A stretch of 64,000 nucleotides of DNA from Rhodanobacter glycinis (GCF_900114325.1 NZ_FOSR01000008.1:62001-126000); one strand, 5' to 3'. Shown: positions 36,759 through 47,197, numbered from the stretch's first letter. Translations and numbers: made by a program. Notes: generated from the letters alone by a model not told the origin.

Positions 36759-37703
36759 TCAGCCCAGGGCAGCTTCCAGCTCCGGCAGGATCTTGAACAG
36801 ATCCCCCACCAGCCCGAAATCCGCCACCTCGAAGATCGGTGCCTCGCCGTCCTTGTTGATCGCCACGATGGTGCCGGCGTCCTTGATGCCGGTGAGGTGC
36901 TGGATGGCGCCGGAGATGCCGATGGCCATGTACAGCTCCGGGGCGATGATCTTGCCGGTCTGGCCGACCTGCAGGTCGCTGGGGACGTAGCCGGCATCCA
37001 CGGCGGCGCGTGAGGCGCCGACGGCGGCGCCGATCTTGTCCGCGAACTTGAAGATGATGTCGAAGTTTTCCTTCGAGCCGACGCCACGACCGCCGGAAAC
37101 CACCTTGCTGGCGCTCTGCAGGTCGGGACGATCGCTGGCACCCTGCTTCAGTTCGACGAAGCGGGTGTGCGAAGGCAGGGTCACGTCCAGCGTCAGCGCT
37201 TCGATCGGCGCGTTGTTGGCGCCGCTGGCCGCGGCCGGCCACGAGGCGGTACGGATGGTGGCGACCACCACGTGCGAAGGCTCGGCCTCGACGGTGACGA
37301 TGGCGTTGCCGGCGTAGATGGGGCGCTTGAACGTGTGCGTGCCTTCCACGCTCATCACGTCGCTGAGCTGGGCTACGCCGAGCAGGGCGGCGGCGCGCGG
37401 GGCGACGTCCTTGCCGAAGGTGGTGGAGGGCACGAATACGTGGCTGTAGCCATCGGCGGCCTTGGCGATCTGCGGCGCCAGCACGGCCGCCAACGGATGA
37501 GCGTTCTCCGCGCGGGCGACGGTGAGAACCCTGCTCACGCCGTCGATCTTTGCCGCATCGGCCGCGATCGCATCTACGTTGTCGGCCAGCACCAGCACAT
37601 CGATGGCTTCGGGCTTGACGGCGGCGGCGGCGCTGACGGCGCGCGCGGTGGAGGAGTTCAGCTTGCCGTCCAGATGTTCGGCGATGACGAGAATCTTGCT
37701 CAT
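36759..37703 (-). CDS. etfA: Electron transfer flavoprotein alpha subunit
   Basis: A 314-residue subunit of the soluble FAD-bearing carrier that takes electrons from acyl-CoA and other dehydrogenases to ETF:ubiquinone oxidoreductase. The C-terminal FAD domain has [37 protein letters not shown] and [17 protein letters not shown], all family signatures. It is 124 bases downstream of etfB, with a REP-type hairpin in the gap. In Xanthomonas etfA is the right edge of the LPS locus, as here. Confidence 0.96.
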   Translation of the reverse strand: MSKILVIAEHLDGKLNSSTARAVSAAAAVKPEAIDVLVLADNVDAIAADAAKIDGVSRVLTVARAENAHPLAAVLAPQIAKAADGYSHVFVPSTTFGKDVAPRAAALLGVAQLSDVMSVEGTHTFKRPIYAGNAIVTVEAEPSHVVVATIRTASWPAAASGANNAPIEALTLDVTLPSHTRFVELKQGASDRPDLQSASKVVSGGRGVGSKENFDIIFKFADKIGAAVGASRAAVDAGYVPSDLQVGQTGKIIAPELYMAIGISGAIQHLTGIKDAGTIVAINKDGEAPIFEVADFGLVGDLFKILPELEAALG

Positions 37704-37724
37704 ATGTGTCTCCGAAGCTTTCGT

Positions 37725-37812
37725 GTCCTGTAGGAGCCGCGCTTGCGGGCGATGCCTTTGCTCTGAATCCCCGCGGGGAAGAGCATCGCCCGCGAGCGGG
37801 CTCCTACAGGAC
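37725..37812. repeat. GTAGGAGC-type REP hairpin between etfB and etfA
   Basis: Outer arms gtcctgtaggagc and gctcctacaggac, then cgcgcttgcgggcgatgc against gcatcgcccgcgagcggg, make a long stem. This is one of four such elements in the window (others at 47059-47138, 58202-58277 and 61692-61765). The GTAGGAGC head matches the type described as REP/SMAG elements in Stenotrophomonas and Pseudomonas. It lies inside the etfBA transcript and could protect the upstream mRNA. Confidence 0.85.
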
Positions 37813-37826
37813 GACAGGAGTGGGGA

Positions 37827-38573
37827 TTACAGCAGGCCTTTTTGCTTCAGCGCCGCGACCAGCTCGGCCGCGTCCTTCACCATCACGCCCTTGCTGCGCT
37901 TGGGTGGCGCGGCATAGTGGGTGGTTTTCAGGTGGTCGCCGGAGTCGATGCCGAGCGAGGCGAACTCGATGACGTCGATCGGCTTGGACTTGGCTTTCAT
38001 GATGTCCGGCAGCTTGATGAAGCGCGGCTCGTTGAGACGCAGGTCGGACGTGATGACGGCGGGAAGCTCGACCTCAATGGTCTCCAGACCAGCGTCCACT
38101 TCGCGCGTCACGGTGGCCTTGCCGTCAGCGATCTCGACCTTGCTGGCGAAGGTAGCCTGCGGACGATCCCACAGTGCGGCGAGCATCTGACCGGTCTGGT
38201 TGGCGTCGTCGTCGATGGCTTGCTTGCCCAGGATTACCAGGCCGGGTTGTTCCTTTTCGATCAGCTTCTGGAACGTGCGCGCAGCGGTCAACGGCTGCAT
38301 GGCTTCGGCGGTAACCACGTGGATGGCGCGATTCGCCCCCATCGCCAGTCCGTTGCGCAGGTGCGCGGTGAGATCGGCCGGACCGATGCCAACCACGATC
38401 ACTTCCTCGGCCACGCCTTTCTCGCGCAGGCGCAGCGCTTCTTCCAGCGCGATGTCATCGAACGGATTGGCGGAAAGCTTCACGCCATCGGTCACCACGC
38501 CGGTGCCGTCGGGTTTGACCTGGATGCGCACGTTGTAATCCACCACGCGCTTGTAGCCGACCAGAATCTTCAT
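37827..38573 (-). CDS. etfB: Electron transfer flavoprotein beta subunit
   Basis: A 248-residue subunit that binds AMP and pairs with EtfA. MKILVGYKRVVDYNVRIQVK opens the protein; ANPFDDIALEEALRLRE and VILGKQAIDDDANQTGQMLA are family signatures, and GADLTAHLRNG-like GPADLTAHLRNGLAMGANR lies between. The frame is open to 38630, but ATG 38573 gives the normal family start. A glycosyltransferase gene lies upstream on the same strand, between etfB and the gene for its redox partner. Confidence 0.96.
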   Translation of the reverse strand: MKILVGYKRVVDYNVRIQVKPDGTGVVTDGVKLSANPFDDIALEEALRLREKGVAEEVIVVGIGPADLTAHLRNGLAMGANRAIHVVTAEAMQPLTAARTFQKLIEKEQPGLVILGKQAIDDDANQTGQMLAALWDRPQATFASKVEIADGKATVTREVDAGLETIEVELPAVITSDLRLNEPRFIKLPDIMKAKSKPIDVIEFASLGIDSGDHLKTTHYAAPPKRSKGVMVKDAAELVAALKQKGLL

Positions 38574-38696
38574 CTGCGGTTCCTTCAAGTTGCCGAGCGC
38601 CTTCCAGCGCAGAAAGTGGGATTCAAACACTCATTCTAACTCGATATCTGAAACTCATGCGGCGCAAATGGACTATGCGGCCCGCGGGTTACAAGT

Positions 38697-40754
38697 TCAG
38701 AATGCCGGGCGGTGCAAGCCGGGCTTGCCCGGCAGAACGCGCTGAAGCGTTTCCCGCGCGGCATCGAATGAGAAATGCCGATGCACGTTTTCTAGTCCAG
38801 CTTCCGACAGGCGCAGCCAAAGCAGCTCGTCGTCATACAGTCTCAGCACGGCTTTGGCGAAGGCTTCGGCGGTATCACCCAGGAGGATGTTCTCTCCGTC
38901 ATGCAATTGCATGCCTTCAGCGGCCAAGGGTGTGCCCACCACTGGCAGGCCATGGCTCATGGCCATATTCACCTTGCCTTTGACGCCGGCCCCATAACGC
39001 AATGGGGCGAGAGACACGCGGCAGCCATTCATCCACGGATCGAGTTGTTCGACACGGCCGTGGATATGAATGCCCTCGTGACTTAGCGCCGGGCGCGCAG
39101 TTTCCGGGATATCGCCAATCAGGTGCAACGCGATATCCGGTCGCTGTGCGTGGATCAGCGGATAGATCTCCTCCGCCAGCCAGTGCACGGCGTCCACATT
39201 GGGTGGATGTCCGAAACCGCCAACGAAGACCAGGTCGCGCCGCGCGGCGAATCCGTTGCTGCAGCCGTACACGTCGTGCACGTTGGACAGAAGTTCGATC
39301 TGGGTGTCGGGCAGCTCTGCGGTCAACAAGGCGTGCTCGATCGGACTGACCACGAAGCTGACATCACTGGCGCGGATCAACGCCAGCTCACGTTGCCTTG
39401 TCTGCGTGGCCTGTCTGGCCAGCGCCGTGTTGTTCGTGTGTTCGGCGGCGCGCTGCTCGCGCAGAAAATGCAGGTCAACCGTATCGAACAGCAGCTTGGC
39501 GGTAGGCGCAAGCCGGCGCACCAGGTCGAAGTGCGGTTGCGCAACATAATGACGGCACAACATGACTGCATCGAGCGAGGCACCTTCGCGCCGCAACCAC
39601 CCCGCCAGCGGGGGCGTCCACGGTTTGCACAGGGTGTGTGCACCGGCGCGCCCGAGCAGGGCGATTTCATTGGCGCTGGCTCGCCGGTTGTCGGCCATGA
39701 AACTGATGCGCCATCCCAGCTCCTGCAACAACTGCAGGATATTGAACATGCGCAGCGAGCCCGAGTCACGCGCCGGCTCGGGCATCAATGCATCCACGAT
39801 GAGAATGTGTGGACGGTCGCCATGATGGATGGCCAGCTCGGCCGGTGTGCCTGGCGCCGGTTGATCGGCCAGCGCTTGGCTCCACTTTTGCGCGAACTTG
39901 CCGCGATTGATGGTCTGATATCGCTTGACGCCGGCCAGTGGGTCGGTGCCCGAACTGATACCTTCAAAGTGAATGACCAGGCTTTCCGGCTGGTAGATCA
40001 CGCGGCGACCGGCGGCGCGGACGGCAAATGCCAGATCCGTATCTTCGTAATAGGCCGGTGCGTAGCGACTGTCGAAGCCACCGAGTTGCCGGAACAGGGC
40101 GGCGTCAACCATCAGCGAGGCGCCGGAGATGTAATCGGCATCGCGCCGGTAAAGAAAACGCGGATCGGCGGGATGTTCGAAGCGGCCGTAGTTCCAGCCG
40201 GACGCATCGGAGAACACGATGCCCCCGGCTTCCTGCAGGCGGCCGTCCGGATAGACGAGGCGGCTGCCTGTCAGGCCGCATTGCGGGTTCTCGGCAAAGA
40301 CATCGAGCAGGCGATCAAGCCAGCCTGGTGTGACCTGTGTGTCGTTGTTGAGGAACAGCAGGTAATCGCCATGTGCGCTCGCAGCACCTGCGTTGCAACT
40401 GCCAATGAAGCCGAGGTTTTGTTCGTTGCGCAGCAGTCGCAGGCCGGAAATTTGAGCAAGCGTGGTGGCGCTATCGTCAGGCGAAGCATCGTCTACCACG
40501 ATTACTTCAAACGGCGCCCGTGCGCCATGCCGGGCTATCGAACGCAGGCAAGCCAGCGTGTACGGCAACTTGCCATGCACCGGGATGATCACCGAGACCT
40601 GTGGTGTGCTGCTGGAGGGCAATTCAAACGGACTGAACGGCACGTCAATGACATCCAGTTGCCATGCCGGATCACGGGCTGGACGCGGGCGAAATTCCTG
40701 CGTGATACGCGAGATCGTACCCTTCAGGCCGCGCTGGGCCATGCTGCCGCTCAA
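38697..40754 (-). CDS. Bifunctional glycosyltransferase, GT2 plus GT4-like
   Basis: A ~685-residue protein. The N-terminal half is a GT2 transferase (VSVIIPVHGKLPYTLACLRS, VIVVDDASPDDSA, LFLNNDTQVTPGWLDRLL, then YYEDTDLAFAVRAAGRRV). The C-terminal half is a GT-B transferase (HILIVDALMPEPARDSGSLR at the start, FVGGFGHPPNVDAVHWL, LAPLRYGAGVKGKVNMAM, LPVVGTPLAAEGM). The start is unclear: the frame is open to 40838 and the extra codons (RWQLKRLHYLFRRLSGSM) look like real protein, yet only TTG 40754 and ATG 40742 offer usual start codons. It sits alone between ETF-QO and etfB. It probably adds sugars to the same LPS. Confidence 0.8.
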   Translation of the reverse strand: MSGSMAQRGLKGTISRITQEFRPRPARDPAWQLDVIDVPFSPFELPSSSTPQVSVIIPVHGKLPYTLACLRSIARHGARAPFEVIVVDDASPDDSATTLAQISGLRLLRNEQNLGFIGSCNAGAASAHGDYLLFLNNDTQVTPGWLDRLLDVFAENPQCGLTGSRLVYPDGRLQEAGGIVFSDASGWNYGRFEHPADPRFLYRRDADYISGASLMVDAALFRQLGGFDSRYAPAYYEDTDLAFAVRAAGRRVIYQPESLVIHFEGISSGTDPLAGVKRYQTINRGKFAQKWSQALADQPAPGTPAELAIHHGDRPHILIVDALMPEPARDSGSLRMFNILQLLQELGWRISFMADNRRASANEIALLGRAGAHTLCKPWTPPLAGWLRREGASLDAVMLCRHYVAQPHFDLVRRLAPTAKLLFDTVDLHFLREQRAAEHTNNTALARQATQTRQRELALIRASDVSFVVSPIEHALLTAELPDTQIELLSNVHDVYGCSNGFAARRDLVFVGGFGHPPNVDAVHWLAEEIYPLIHAQRPDIALHLIGDIPETARPALSHEGIHIHGRVEQLDPWMNGCRVSLAPLRYGAGVKGKVNMAMSHGLPVVGTPLAAEGMQLHDGENILLGDTAEAFAKAVLRLYDDELLWLRLSEAGLENVHRHFSFDAARETLQRVLPGKPGLHRPAF

Positions 40755-40877
40755 GCGCCTGAACAGATAGTGCAGACGCTTGAGCTGCCATCGTGTCGTG
40801 CTGATCAGAACTGCATCCTCGTTGCGGTCAGGCGCGCATTATCTCGCCATCGCGAGGCGGTGGGGTCGTCCATTGCT

Positions 40878-42488
40878 CTACAGGTTCTGGTAATTCGGCC
40901 CCGAACCGCCTTCCGGGGTGACCCAGGTGATGATTTCGTACGGGTCCTTGATATCGCAGGTCTTGCAGTGCACGCAGTTGGCGGCGTTGACCTGCAGGCG
41001 CTTGCCGTGTGTAGCGCTGGTGTCTGCCACCATCTCGTAGACGTTGGCCGGGCAGAAGCGGGTGCAGGGGTTGTCGTATTCCTCGACGCACCGGGTCGCG
41101 CAGATGTCGGTGTCGGCCACGTGCAGGTGGATCGGCTGGTCTTCGTCGTGTTCGGTGGCGGCGAAGTAGACGCCGGCGAGGCGGTCGCGCGGCGGCAGTT
41201 CGCGTTGCACGTAATCGCGCTTGGGCGCTTCGTATTCGCCCAGCTTGTGCAGCGACGACCAGTCGGGCTTGTTCTTCAGCGTCCACGGCGAGCGGCCGCC
41301 GGTGACGGTTTCCCAGGCGGCGTTGAGCATGCCGAACCACAGGCCTTTCTTGAAGGCGGGCTTGATGTTGCGCACCTTTTTCAGCTCGGCCATGGCGTCC
41401 GAGTTGCGCAGCCTGGCGTCGAAACCTGCTGCATTGAGGCTGTTCGCGGCCAGGTGTTCGGCGGCGAGCATGCCCGAGCGGATGGCCTGGTGCGTGCCCT
41501 TCACCTTGGGCACGTTGAGCAGGCCGGCGGTGTCGCCGATCAGCAGTGCGCCGGGCATTTCGCATTTCGGCAGCGATTGCCAGCCGCCGGTGACAATGGC
41601 GCGGGCGCCAGCCGAGAGGATGCTGCCGCCTTCGAGCAGCGGTTTCATCATCGGGTGGTTCTTCCACTGCTGGAAGGCTTCCCAGGGCTGGTATTCCGGG
41701 TCGGTATAGTCGAGTCCGCTGACGTAGCCCAGCGCGACGCGGTCCTTGTCCAGGTGATACAGGAAACTGCCGCCGTAGGTGTGGCTGTCGGCGGGCCAGC
41801 CGAAGCTGTGCACGATCTTGCCGGGGGTGACGCGCCCGGCCGGCAGCTGCCACAGCTCCTTGATGCCGATCGAATAGCCCTGCGGATCGCAGTCGGCATC
41901 GAGCTTGAAACGCTTGATCAACTGCTTGGTGAGGCTGCCACGGGCGCCTTCGGCCAACACGGTGACCTTGGCCTTGATGTCGATGCCTTCGGTGTAGCCG
42001 GGCTTGTGCGTGCCGTCCTTCGCCACGCCCATGTCGCCGATGCGCACGCCGGCGACCGAGCCGTCCTCGTTGTAGACGGTGTCGGCGGCGGCAAAGCCGG
42101 GGAATACGTCCACCCCCAGCGCTTCGGCTTGCGGTGCCAGCCAGGCGCACATCGCGCCCAGCGAGACGATGAAGTTGCCGTGGTTGCGCATGCCCGGCGG
42201 CACCATCATCTTGCGACCGCCGGTCTTGTTGAGCAGCCAGAATTCATCCTCGCCGGCCGGCACGCAAATCGGCGGCGGGTTGTCGCGCCAGCCGGGCAGC
42301 AGGGCGTCCAGTGGCTGCGGCTCGATCACCGCGCCGGAGAGGATCTGTGCGCCGATGGTCGAGGCTTTCTCGATCACGCAAACACTGGTTTCGGGCTGCA
42401 ACTGCTTGAGGCGGATCGCGAACGACAGGCCGGCGGGACCGGCGCCGACGACAACGACGTCGTATTCCATGGTTTCGCGTTCGCTCAT
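40878..42488 (-). CDS. etfD: Electron transfer flavoprotein:ubiquinone oxidoreductase
   Basis: A 536-residue membrane-associated FAD/iron-sulfur enzyme that passes electrons from reduced ETF to ubiquinone. YDVVVVGAGPAGLSFAI binds FAD; GAQILSGAVIEP and FGWPADSHTYGGSFLYH are family motifs. The last ~60 residues carry the 4Fe-4S ligands (TRFCPANVYE and NCVHCKTCDIKDP). ATG 42488 is used; the frame reaches further up to 42626 without family resemblance, and ATG 42470 is a possible alternative. It lies 123 bases upstream of the glycosyltransferase gene and is divergent from the amidase. Confidence 0.95.
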   Translation of the reverse strand: MSERETMEYDVVVVGAGPAGLSFAIRLKQLQPETSVCVIEKASTIGAQILSGAVIEPQPLDALLPGWRDNPPPICVPAGEDEFWLLNKTGGRKMMVPPGMRNHGNFIVSLGAMCAWLAPQAEALGVDVFPGFAAADTVYNEDGSVAGVRIGDMGVAKDGTHKPGYTEGIDIKAKVTVLAEGARGSLTKQLIKRFKLDADCDPQGYSIGIKELWQLPAGRVTPGKIVHSFGWPADSHTYGGSFLYHLDKDRVALGYVSGLDYTDPEYQPWEAFQQWKNHPMMKPLLEGGSILSAGARAIVTGGWQSLPKCEMPGALLIGDTAGLLNVPKVKGTHQAIRSGMLAAEHLAANSLNAAGFDARLRNSDAMAELKKVRNIKPAFKKGLWFGMLNAAWETVTGGRSPWTLKNKPDWSSLHKLGEYEAPKRDYVQRELPPRDRLAGVYFAATEHDEDQPIHLHVADTDICATRCVEEYDNPCTRFCPANVYEMVADTSATHGKRLQVNAANCVHCKTCDIKDPYEIITWVTPEGGSGPNYQNL

Positions 42489-42658
42489 GGCGGACTCCAG
42501 TTCGATAATGGCTGGCACGGGCGTTCCGTGCGTGGCAGTACGGATTTCAGACGGCCCATTGTCCGGATTCCGGACCCGGGCGGCAACGCGTGCTGCGGCA
42601 CCGCTTGCAATCGCTTCACGTCGCAAGGTGATAATCGACCTACCTCAAGGGAGCCTTC

Positions 42659-44056
42659 ATGAACTCATTGCCGCCGATCGCCGACCTCGACCTGCGCCGT
42701 GCCACCGTCTGCCAGTTGCTGCACTGGCTGGCCACCGACCGGGTGAGCCCGCGGGTACTGGCCGACACTTGCCAGTCGGCGATCGATCGCCTCAATCCCC
42801 AGCTGAACGCCTTCGTGGGGCTCAGCTCGGGGCTGTTGCAGGAGCAGGCGCGCAACGCCGAACACCGCCGTCGCGATGGCGTCATCGGCCGGCTCGACGG
42901 CATTCCGGTCGCGCTGAAGGACAATTTCGACATCGCCGGCTGGACCACCCGCGCCGGTTTGCCCGGGCGCGAGCAGCCGGCAGAGAACGATGCCCACGTG
43001 GTGGCGCGGCTGCGTGCTTCCGGCGCCCTGCTGGTCGGCAAGACCAACATGGATGAGGGCGCGCTGGGCGCGACGACCGACAACCCCCACTACGGCGCCA
43101 CCCACAATCCGTGGAAGCATGGCTACAGCGCCGGTGGTTCGTCGGGCGGTGCGGCGGCGGCCGTGGCCGCTGGCCTGGTGGCGGCGGCGGTGGGTTCGGA
43201 CAGCCTTGGCTCGATCCGCATTCCCGCCAGTTATTGCGGCCTGTATGCACTCAAGCCCACCCATGGCGAGATTTCCGCGCGCGGCATGGTGCCGGCGGCG
43301 CGTCGGCTCGACGCGGTGGGTTTGTTGGCGCGCAGCGTGGCCGATCTCACCGTGTTACTGCAGGTGCTGGCCGGCTATGACGCGGACGATGCACGCTCGC
43401 GTCGCCGCCGCGTGGCGTTCGCGTTGCCGGACTGGGAGCCGGGCAAGTTGCGCTGCGGCCTGTTGCCTGATCTGGCCGCCGTGGGCGTGCAACCCGAGGT
43501 GATCGCGGTGTTCGAGGCGGCGCTGGCAAAACTGCCGCGCGAGCTGGGCGAACGCCGTACCGTGGATTTCGACGACTGGCCGTTCGCGCGCACCCGTCGC
43601 GCCGGCCTGTTGTTGATGGAAGCGGAAATGCTCGGCACCTTCGCCGAGGACCTGGCCGACACCGAACATCCGGTTTCCGGGCGCTTCCGCAGCATGCTCG
43701 ATTACGCCGCGCGCAAGAGCGCCGCGGAATACGCGGCGGCCGATCGCGTGCTGGATGCCGCCACGCTGAAGATGCGCCGGTTGTTTGCCCAGGTCGACGT
43801 GCTGGTGATGCCGACCACGCCGCAGGGGGCATTCCCGCTGGATGGTCCCGCGCCCGACACGCAGGCGGACCTCACCAGTTTCGCCAGCCTGTCCGGCTGC
43901 CCGGCGGTGAGCATTCCGATGGGCACCTTGCCCAACGGCTTGCCGATCGGCCTGCAACTGGTGGGTGCGCGCGGTTCGGATTTGCGCCTGCTGGAGCTGG
44001 CCGCGGTGTGCGAGGCGACGCTGGATGCGGACCCGGCGTACCCGGCGATCCGCTGA
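42659..44056 (+). CDS. Amidase signature family hydrolase
   Basis: A 465-residue enzyme of the amidase signature family (GatA, fatty-acid amide hydrolase and relatives). The Ser-cisSer-Lys triad is complete: K87 in VALKDNF, S161 in GYSAGGSSGG and S185 in DSLGSIRIPAS, the last two 24 apart as usual. The closing LASLSGCPAVSIPMG-like stretch (FASLSGCPAVSIP) is typical. DSLGS replaces the commoner DTGGS in the nucleophile region. The substrate cannot be told from sequence; no gatB or gatC is adjacent, so it is not likely to be the tRNA amidotransferase. ATG 42659 follows aagggagcc. Confidence 0.88.
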   Translation: MNSLPPIADLDLRRATVCQLLHWLATDRVSPRVLADTCQSAIDRLNPQLNAFVGLSSGLLQEQARNAEHRRRDGVIGRLDGIPVALKDNFDIAGWTTRAGLPGREQPAENDAHVVARLRASGALLVGKTNMDEGALGATTDNPHYGATHNPWKHGYSAGGSSGGAAAAVAAGLVAAAVGSDSLGSIRIPASYCGLYALKPTHGEISARGMVPAARRLDAVGLLARSVADLTVLLQVLAGYDADDARSRRRRVAFALPDWEPGKLRCGLLPDLAAVGVQPEVIAVFEAALAKLPRELGERRTVDFDDWPFARTRRAGLLLMEAEMLGTFAEDLADTEHPVSGRFRSMLDYAARKSAAEYAAADRVLDAATLKMRRLFAQVDVLVMPTTPQGAFPLDGPAPDTQADLTSFASLSGCPAVSIPMGTLPNGLPIGLQLVGARGSDLRLLELAAVCEATLDADPAYPAIR

Positions 44057-44220
44057 ACCAAGGCCTCTGAGCAGGGCCTGTGAGGGCGTCGACGGCATAT
44101 GCCCGACGGTCATTGTTCCATGGGCCTTGGTTGTTTCTGGAGACCTCGGCCCTCGCGTAGCATGGCCAAACGGTCCAGCATGAGCGTGGCCGCGCACCAC
44201 GTCCGGATCCCTCTATATCC

Positions 44221-45138
44221 ATGAGCACACGCAACTCTTTCCACGGCGCCCACTTCGACCAGCTTGAAGCCGAGAGCATCCACATCTTTCGCGAGGTGGC
44301 CGCCAGCTTCCAGCGGCCGGTGATGCTGTATTCCATCGGCAAGGATTCGTCGGTGCTGCTGCATTTGCTGCGCAAGGCGTTCCACCCGGCCAGGCCGCCG
44401 ATGCCGTTGTTGCACGTGGATACCACCTGGAAGTTTCGCGAGATGATTGCGTTCCGCGACCAGGTGGCGGCTGCCGGCGACGTGCAGGTACTGGTGCATA
44501 TCAACCAGGACGGCGTGCGCCAGGGCATCTCGCCGCTGACCCATGGCGCCACCGTGCATACCGACGTGATGAAGACCCAGTCGTTGAAGCAGGCGCTGGA
44601 CCAGTACAGGTTCGACGCGGCCATCGGCGGCGCGCGGCGCGACGAGGAGAAGTCGCGCGCGAAGGAACGCGTGTTCTCGTTTCGCAATGCGCAGCACCGC
44701 TGGGACCCGAAGCAGCAGCGGCCGGAGTTGTGGAACCTCTACAATACGCATATCCATCAGGGCGAAAGCGTGCGCGCGTTCCCGCTGTCCAACTGGACGG
44801 AGATGGACGTGTGGCTGTACATCCGCCGCGAAAACATTCCCGTGGTGCCGTTGTACTTCGCCAAGCCGCGCCCGGTGGTGCAGCGCGACGGGGCGCTGAT
44901 CATGGTCGATGACAACCGCTTCACCCTGCGTGAAGGCGAACGGATAGAGACGCGCATGGTGCGTTTCCGCACGCTGGGCTGCTATCCGCTCACCGGCGCG
45001 GTGGAATCCGGGGCCGACACGCTGGACAAGGTCATCACCGAGATGGCCGAGTCGCATACCTCCGAGCGGCAGGGCCGGGTGATCGACCAGGACCCCACAG
45101 CGTCGATGGAACGCAAGAAGCAGGAGGGCTACTTCTGA
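44221..45138 (+). CDS. cysD: Sulfate adenylyltransferase subunit 2
   Basis: A 305-residue ATP sulfurylase small subunit of the PP-loop family. [20 protein letters not shown] holds the ATP pyrophosphate loop; [32 protein letters not shown] and [13 protein letters not shown] are strongly conserved in CysD. With CysN it makes adenosine 5'-phosphosulfate from sulfate and ATP. Its stop overlaps the start of cysNC by one base (TGATG). The 164-base upstream gap would hold the promoter; no CysB site was recognised. Confidence 0.96.
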   Translation: MSTRNSFHGAHFDQLEAESIHIFREVAASFQRPVMLYSIGKDSSVLLHLLRKAFHPARPPMPLLHVDTTWKFREMIAFRDQVAAAGDVQVLVHINQDGVRQGISPLTHGATVHTDVMKTQSLKQALDQYRFDAAIGGARRDEEKSRAKERVFSFRNAQHRWDPKQQRPELWNLYNTHIHQGESVRAFPLSNWTEMDVWLYIRRENIPVVPLYFAKPRPVVQRDGALIMVDDNRFTLREGERIETRMVRFRTLGCYPLTGAVESGADTLDKVITEMAESHTSERQGRVIDQDPTASMERKKQEGYF

Positions 45139-47009
45139 TGGCCGCGCAGATCGAAACCTTCGTCGCTACCGAGCGCAGCCTGTTGCGCTTCATTACCTGC
45201 GGCAGCGTGGACGACGGCAAAAGCACCTTGCTGGGGCGACTGTTGTACGACGCCGGCATGCTGCCGGACGACCAGCGCGAAGCGCTGGAGCGCGACAGCC
45301 GGCGCCGCCATGGCGACAGCGGCGTGCTCGATTTCTCCCTGCTTACCGACGGTCTCGATGCCGAGCGCGAACAGGGCATCACCATCGACGTGGCCTATCG
45401 CTACTTCCACACCGCGCGACGCAATTTCATCGTGGCCGATTGCCCCGGCCACGAGCAGTACACGCGCAACATGGCCACGGGCGCCTCCACCGCCGGACTG
45501 GCCGTGGTGCTGGTCGATGCGCGCAAGGGCGTGCTCACGCAGACCCGCCGGCATACTTATATCTGCGCACTGCTGGGCATTCGCCAGGTGGTGCTGGCGG
45601 TGAACAAGATGGACCTGGTCGGTTACGACCGGGAAACCTACGAGGCCATCCTCGACGAATACCGTGCGCTGGCGTCCGACCTGGGCATCACCACCGTCAC
45701 CGGTTTGCCCGTATCGGCGCTGCTCGGCGACAACGTCGGGCATCGTTCCGCGCAGATGCCGTGGCATGCGGGTCCGACCCTGCTGGACGCGCTGGAGTCG
45801 GCCGAAACCGCCGTCACGGTGGCGACGAACTTCCGCATGCCGGTGCAGTGGGTCAATCGTCCCGATCAGTCGTTCCGCGGTTATGCCGGCACGATCTGCG
45901 GCGGGCACGTGGCCGCGGGCGACGAGATCGTGGTGCAGCCCGGCGGCCAGCGCGCGCGCATCGAGCGCATCGTGACGGCTGATGGCGATTTGTCCGAAGC
46001 CGGCCATGGCCAGGCCGTGACGCTGACCCTGGACCGCGAGCTGGACGCCAGCCGTGGCGATGTCATTGCCGACGCTGCGCATCCTGCGCCGCAGTCCGAC
46101 CAGTTCGCCGCGCACGTGTTGTGGATGGGCGACGAGGCATTGCTGCCCAACCGCAGCTACTGGCTGAAGATCGGCACGCGCACGGTCAATGCGCGCGTCA
46201 CCGCGATCAAGCACAAGGTGGACGTGAACACCCAGGCGCAGCTCGCGGCACATCGGCTGGAACTGAACGAAGTCGGCTACTGCAATATCGACCTCGATCA
46301 CGACGTGGCCTTCGAGGCGTATGTCGACGATCCGGCGCTGGGTGGCTTCATCCTGGTCGACCGCCAGAGCCACGCCACCGTCGCCTGCGGCATGCTGGAC
46401 TTCGCATTGCATCGCGCCGCCAACGTGCACTGGCAGCACACCGACATCGACAAGCATGCGCGCGGTCTCAGCAAGGGCCAGCAACCACGTTGCCTGTGGT
46501 TTACCGGCTTGTCCGGCGCGGGCAAGTCCACCGTCGCCAACCTGCTGGAGCGGCGCCTGCACGCGCAGGGTTACCACACCTATCTGCTCGACGGCGACAA
46601 CCTGCGCCACGGCCTCAATCGCGATCTCGGCTTCACCGCCGAGGCACGCGTGGAAAACGTGCGCCGCGTGGCCGAAGTGGCGCATCTGATGGCCGACGCG
46701 GGCCTGATCGTGCTGGTATGCGTGATCTCGCCGTTCCGCAGCGAGCGCCGCTTCGCCCGCGAATTGTTCGACGATGGCGAGTTCGTCGAGGTGTTTGTCG
46801 ACACGCCGCTGGAAGAGTGCGAGCGACGTGACCCGAAGGGGCTGTATCGCAAGGCGCGTGCCGGCGAGATCAGCAACTTCACCGGCATCGACTCGCCGTA
46901 CGAGGTGCCCGAGTCGCCGGAAATCCACCTGCGCACATCGGGCTTGCGCGTGGAGCAGATGGTCGAGCAGTTGGCGACGCATCTGCTGGACGAGGCGGCG
47001 AAAGGCTAA
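45138..47009 (+). CDS. cysN: Bifunctional sulfate adenylyltransferase subunit 1 / adenylylsulfate kinase
   Basis: A 623-residue fusion of CysN and CysC. The CysN GTPase starts with the P-loop GSVDDGKST at residues 22-30, then [17 protein letters not shown] and [10 protein letters not shown]. From about residue 445 comes APS kinase, with the second P-loop GLSGAGKST at 457 and [15 protein letters not shown]. Together with CysD it produces PAPS from sulfate, for assimilation or for sulfotransferases. The fused form (also called CysNC or NodQ) is common in Xanthomonadales. A REP hairpin follows. Confidence 0.96.
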   Translation: MAAQIETFVATERSLLRFITCGSVDDGKSTLLGRLLYDAGMLPDDQREALERDSRRRHGDSGVLDFSLLTDGLDAEREQGITIDVAYRYFHTARRNFIVADCPGHEQYTRNMATGASTAGLAVVLVDARKGVLTQTRRHTYICALLGIRQVVLAVNKMDLVGYDRETYEAILDEYRALASDLGITTVTGLPVSALLGDNVGHRSAQMPWHAGPTLLDALESAETAVTVATNFRMPVQWVNRPDQSFRGYAGTICGGHVAAGDEIVVQPGGQRARIERIVTADGDLSEAGHGQAVTLTLDRELDASRGDVIADAAHPAPQSDQFAAHVLWMGDEALLPNRSYWLKIGTRTVNARVTAIKHKVDVNTQAQLAAHRLELNEVGYCNIDLDHDVAFEAYVDDPALGGFILVDRQSHATVACGMLDFALHRAANVHWQHTDIDKHARGLSKGQQPRCLWFTGLSGAGKSTVANLLERRLHAQGYHTYLLDGDNLRHGLNRDLGFTAEARVENVRRVAEVAHLMADAGLIVLVCVISPFRSERRFARELFDDGEFVEVFVDTPLEECERRDPKGLYRKARAGEISNFTGIDSPYEVPESPEIHLRTSGLRVEQMVEQLATHLLDEAAKG

Positions 47010-47058
47010 GCCGCCTGTTCCAGGTTCCGCGCATCCCTCCGCCCCATGCCGGCGGTTC

Positions 47059-47138
47059 GTAGGAGCCCGCTCGCGGGCGATGCTCTTGTTTTCCAGAGCG
47101 CCCCACAACAAGAGCATCGCCCGCGAGCGTGCTCCTAC
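47059..47138. repeat. GTAGGAGC-type REP hairpin after cysNC
   Basis: Arms gtaggagcccgctcgcgggc... (47059-47090) and ...gcccgcgagcgtgctcctac (47107-47138) pair over 32 bases with one mismatch and a 16-base loop. Same family as 37725-37812. It may serve as the end signal of the cysD-cysNC transcript. Confidence 0.85.
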
Positions 47139-47197
47139 ATGGACGCCGTTGCGCTTTCGTACTAGAACGTACGCTCTTTACCCACAGAGCCTGGTGC

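Noticed and set aside
39123-42662. A 1179-codon open frame on the plus strand
   Set aside because: It lies antisense to the glycosyltransferase and ETF-QO genes, both of which carry full sets of family motifs. Its translation has no recognisable motif; long antisense frames are common in GC-rich DNA.
42659-44056. gatA, the glutamyl-tRNA amidotransferase subunit A
   Set aside because: No gatB or gatC is adjacent and the nucleophile region (DSLGS) differs from the usual GatA wording; a stand-alone amidase fits better.
45129-47117. A 662-codon open frame on the minus strand
   Set aside because: It mirrors cysNC, whose two P-loops and family blocks are clear, and it also runs into the REP hairpin.
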